Shown here one piece after another: positions 62,596-64,000 of a stretch of 64,000 bases of DNA. How positions within the stretch are numbered: position 1 is the stretch's first letter; every line of letters begins with the position of its first letter. The notes under the pieces are model-generated. The model worked only from the letters and a program-made list of their open reading frames with translations, made no database searches and was not told the origin of the DNA. Source of the stretch: Desmodus rotundus (taxonomy: Eukaryota > Chordata > Mammalia > Chiroptera > Phyllostomidae); contig NC_071398.1 of NCBI RefSeq assembly GCF_022682495.2, forward strand, positions 97,925,705-97,989,704. Direction: 5' to 3'. The position numbers and the translations under genes were made by a program.

Positions 62596-64000
62596 CCATC
62601 TCTACTTATTCCCCTACCCTCACCCTCAATTTCCTTCAGGTGTAGCAAGCACACTGCTGAGGTTTTATCATAGTCCCCACTTAGAACCACCATCGATGTG
62701 GTCTGAGGACCTAAAAGCAAGATCCAGAAGCAAGCATTTTATGCTATCTGACTGAGAAATATTAACTCTCAGGAAATCCCATTCTGGGAAGGGGAAAACA
62801 GGTGGAGAAGGTCCTAAAGAAGACCTCACTCATTTCCTGTTAAAATCTGCCTTGGGAACCAGCTTAAAACAAACCCATTCACAGCATGTGTTTCATTTTG
62901 CCTACTGTAGACGAGGAATGTGATTACGAGAACACGGAGAGGCCATATGGAAATGTGGGGTTAGGGCACACTCACGTTGTAATGAGCCAGAGTCGCCTGA
63001 CAGGATCACTCGACAAGTGGGCCACATCGGCACTAGGAGGGCTGGAGGCTAGGAAACATGAACAAGGAGAGGATTCGACATTAGCGGATGGGCGTGCAGT
63101 ACAGAGGAGAAGGGTGTGTGGGTCAGAGGAGTTTGAAAGGCAGAGGGAATGGAGAAAGGAGCCCCTGTTGGGGCTGTGGTTGAACCAAGAAGCCTACTGG
63201 TTGCTGAAATTCAAGGGTCTGGGCTCCTGGGTAGGGCATGCAGGGGTGACCTTGCAGCTCAGGAAGGTCAGAAAGTTGTCGAGAAGAGTTTACTTGACTG
63301 AATTGTCGAGGTAGCAGGATGACAAAATACCCAATTCCAGCAGCAGACTGCTCAGGGCCCTGGAAACTCATTGCGCTCGTGGAGAGATGGCATCACTGTG
63401 AATCAGAATCTTAAGGCACCCCTGCCTGAGGAGCTTCCCTGGGAGAATTTGGTGAGGTGGGAAGAAATCAGGATGCCTTGCTTGTTAGAGGTGAGCCACC
63501 AAAGAACGGCAAGAAGGCAAAAGTAGACGTGGTGCCAGCAAGAAAAAGAGGGGACTGAAACCATCTAAAGACTGCTCAGCCCCATGCCAGCCCACCCCGC
63601 CAGGGGCCCAGTTAGCAAGCAGGGAGGAGGGCTTGTGTTTGGCTTTTCGGTGACAGCAGGGACAGGACAGCTACCTTCTCCTGGTCAAACAAGCTTGCTG
63701 AGAAAAGGCCAGGGTTGCATGATATGTTGCTTTTGGTTTTTGTTTTTATGTTTTGTTTTGGTTGGTGTGGTTTTGAGTTCCTAACCTTCAGCTCAAGGCA
63801 ATAAGGCAATTCAAATTCAAAGGTATTGCAGAATTTGTTGGAATCATTTGTCTTCTTTGACTTTAAAGACCATTCAGAAAATGTTGCAAAATAAGGTTTC
63901 CAGTCATTCTGGCTTCTGTTCCTGCCAAGACACCCCAGGCCTGCCCCTGAGAGACAACAACCCCCAGAACCCCAGGAACCCCTGGAGCTTGCTAATAAAA
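62596..64000. other. Single-copy sequence to the window end
   Basis: The 142-codon plus-strand frame at 62886-63314 has no recognisable domain. GGAGGGCTGGAGGCTAGGAAAC near 63037 might be a trace of antisense L2, but the match is too short to call. The right end (63725-63775) is T/G-rich (TTTTTGTTTTTATGTTTTG). No gene was recognised. Confidence 0.4.

Noticed and set aside
62886..63314. 142-codon plus-strand open frame
   Set aside because: No domain, no upstream promoter or splice context that I can support. Likely chance.
1..64000. HeliBat helitron, expected in vespertilionid bats
   Set aside because: I looked for the typical helitron ends and found none. Absence in one window does not exclude any family of bats.

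Overview
This is a mammalian nuclear intergenic or intronic window, almost certainly from a bat. The best lineage markers are four tRNA-derived SINEs of the Ves family, which is characteristic of chiropterans of the Yangochiroptera branch. Two of them carry clear target-site duplications (TSDs). A bat-type L1 3' end with a G-rich 3' UTR supports the same placement. The older repeats (L2, MIR, MLT1, Tigger and hAT MITEs, L1M) are those shared by placental mammals. I saw no HeliBat helitron, so a vespertilionid is not specifically indicated. Base composition is ordinary, and I found no CpG island, bacterial or viral gene block, CRISPR array, or tRNA or rRNA gene.

I find no protein-coding exon I can defend. 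The open reading frames are short. Most lie in unrecognised sequence or read through repeats, and the two longest (257 and 161 codons) match nothing I know. I therefore list no CDS. The window is best read as a gene desert or large intron built from repeats of several ages separated by single-copy DNA.

Layout. 1-2490 is single-copy with one small tandem duplication. 2500-9470 holds an L1 3' end, a Ves SINE with a 15-bp TSD, L2 and MIR pieces, an old unclassified repeat and an internally deleted mariner (6215-6755). 9470-15820 is mostly single-copy and partly AT-rich. 15830-19640 is dominated by L2, including a 1.6-kb antisense L2 with a decayed reverse transcriptase that is split by an MLT1 LTR. 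21389-23800 has a Ves, an L1 nested inside an older L1, and another L2. 25105-29640 has a CT/CCCT microsatellite, a hAT MITE, a CCACAG minisatellite and a Tigger-like element. 30900-31870 is MIR plus L2. 31870-34970 is mostly single-copy. 34977-36313 is a packed cluster of Ves, L1 3' end, MLT1 and Tigger MITE. 38360-43950 has MIR and L2 copies, an MLT1 split by a Ves, an antisense L1 and a purine tract. 45010-50640 is repeat-dense: MIRs, two L1s in opposite orientation and two L2s, one of them interrupted. 51240-64000 is mainly single-copy with scattered MIR, L2 and hAT remnants, two perfect inverted repeats, a 280-bp purine-rich tract and a GT microsatellite.

The parts do not act together as a gene system. 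What the window records is an order of insertion: L2 and MIR first, then MLT1, Tigger and hAT elements and old L1s, then mariner, younger L1 and Ves. I found no evidence of an undescribed biological system. The best follow-up targets are the nested insertions, the deleted L1 and mariner copies, the two inverted repeats, the 257-codon open frame and a few single-copy blocks that could be conserved regulatory DNA. Repeat family names come from recognition by eye, and boundaries are accurate to roughly 10-40 bp except where a TSD fixes them.
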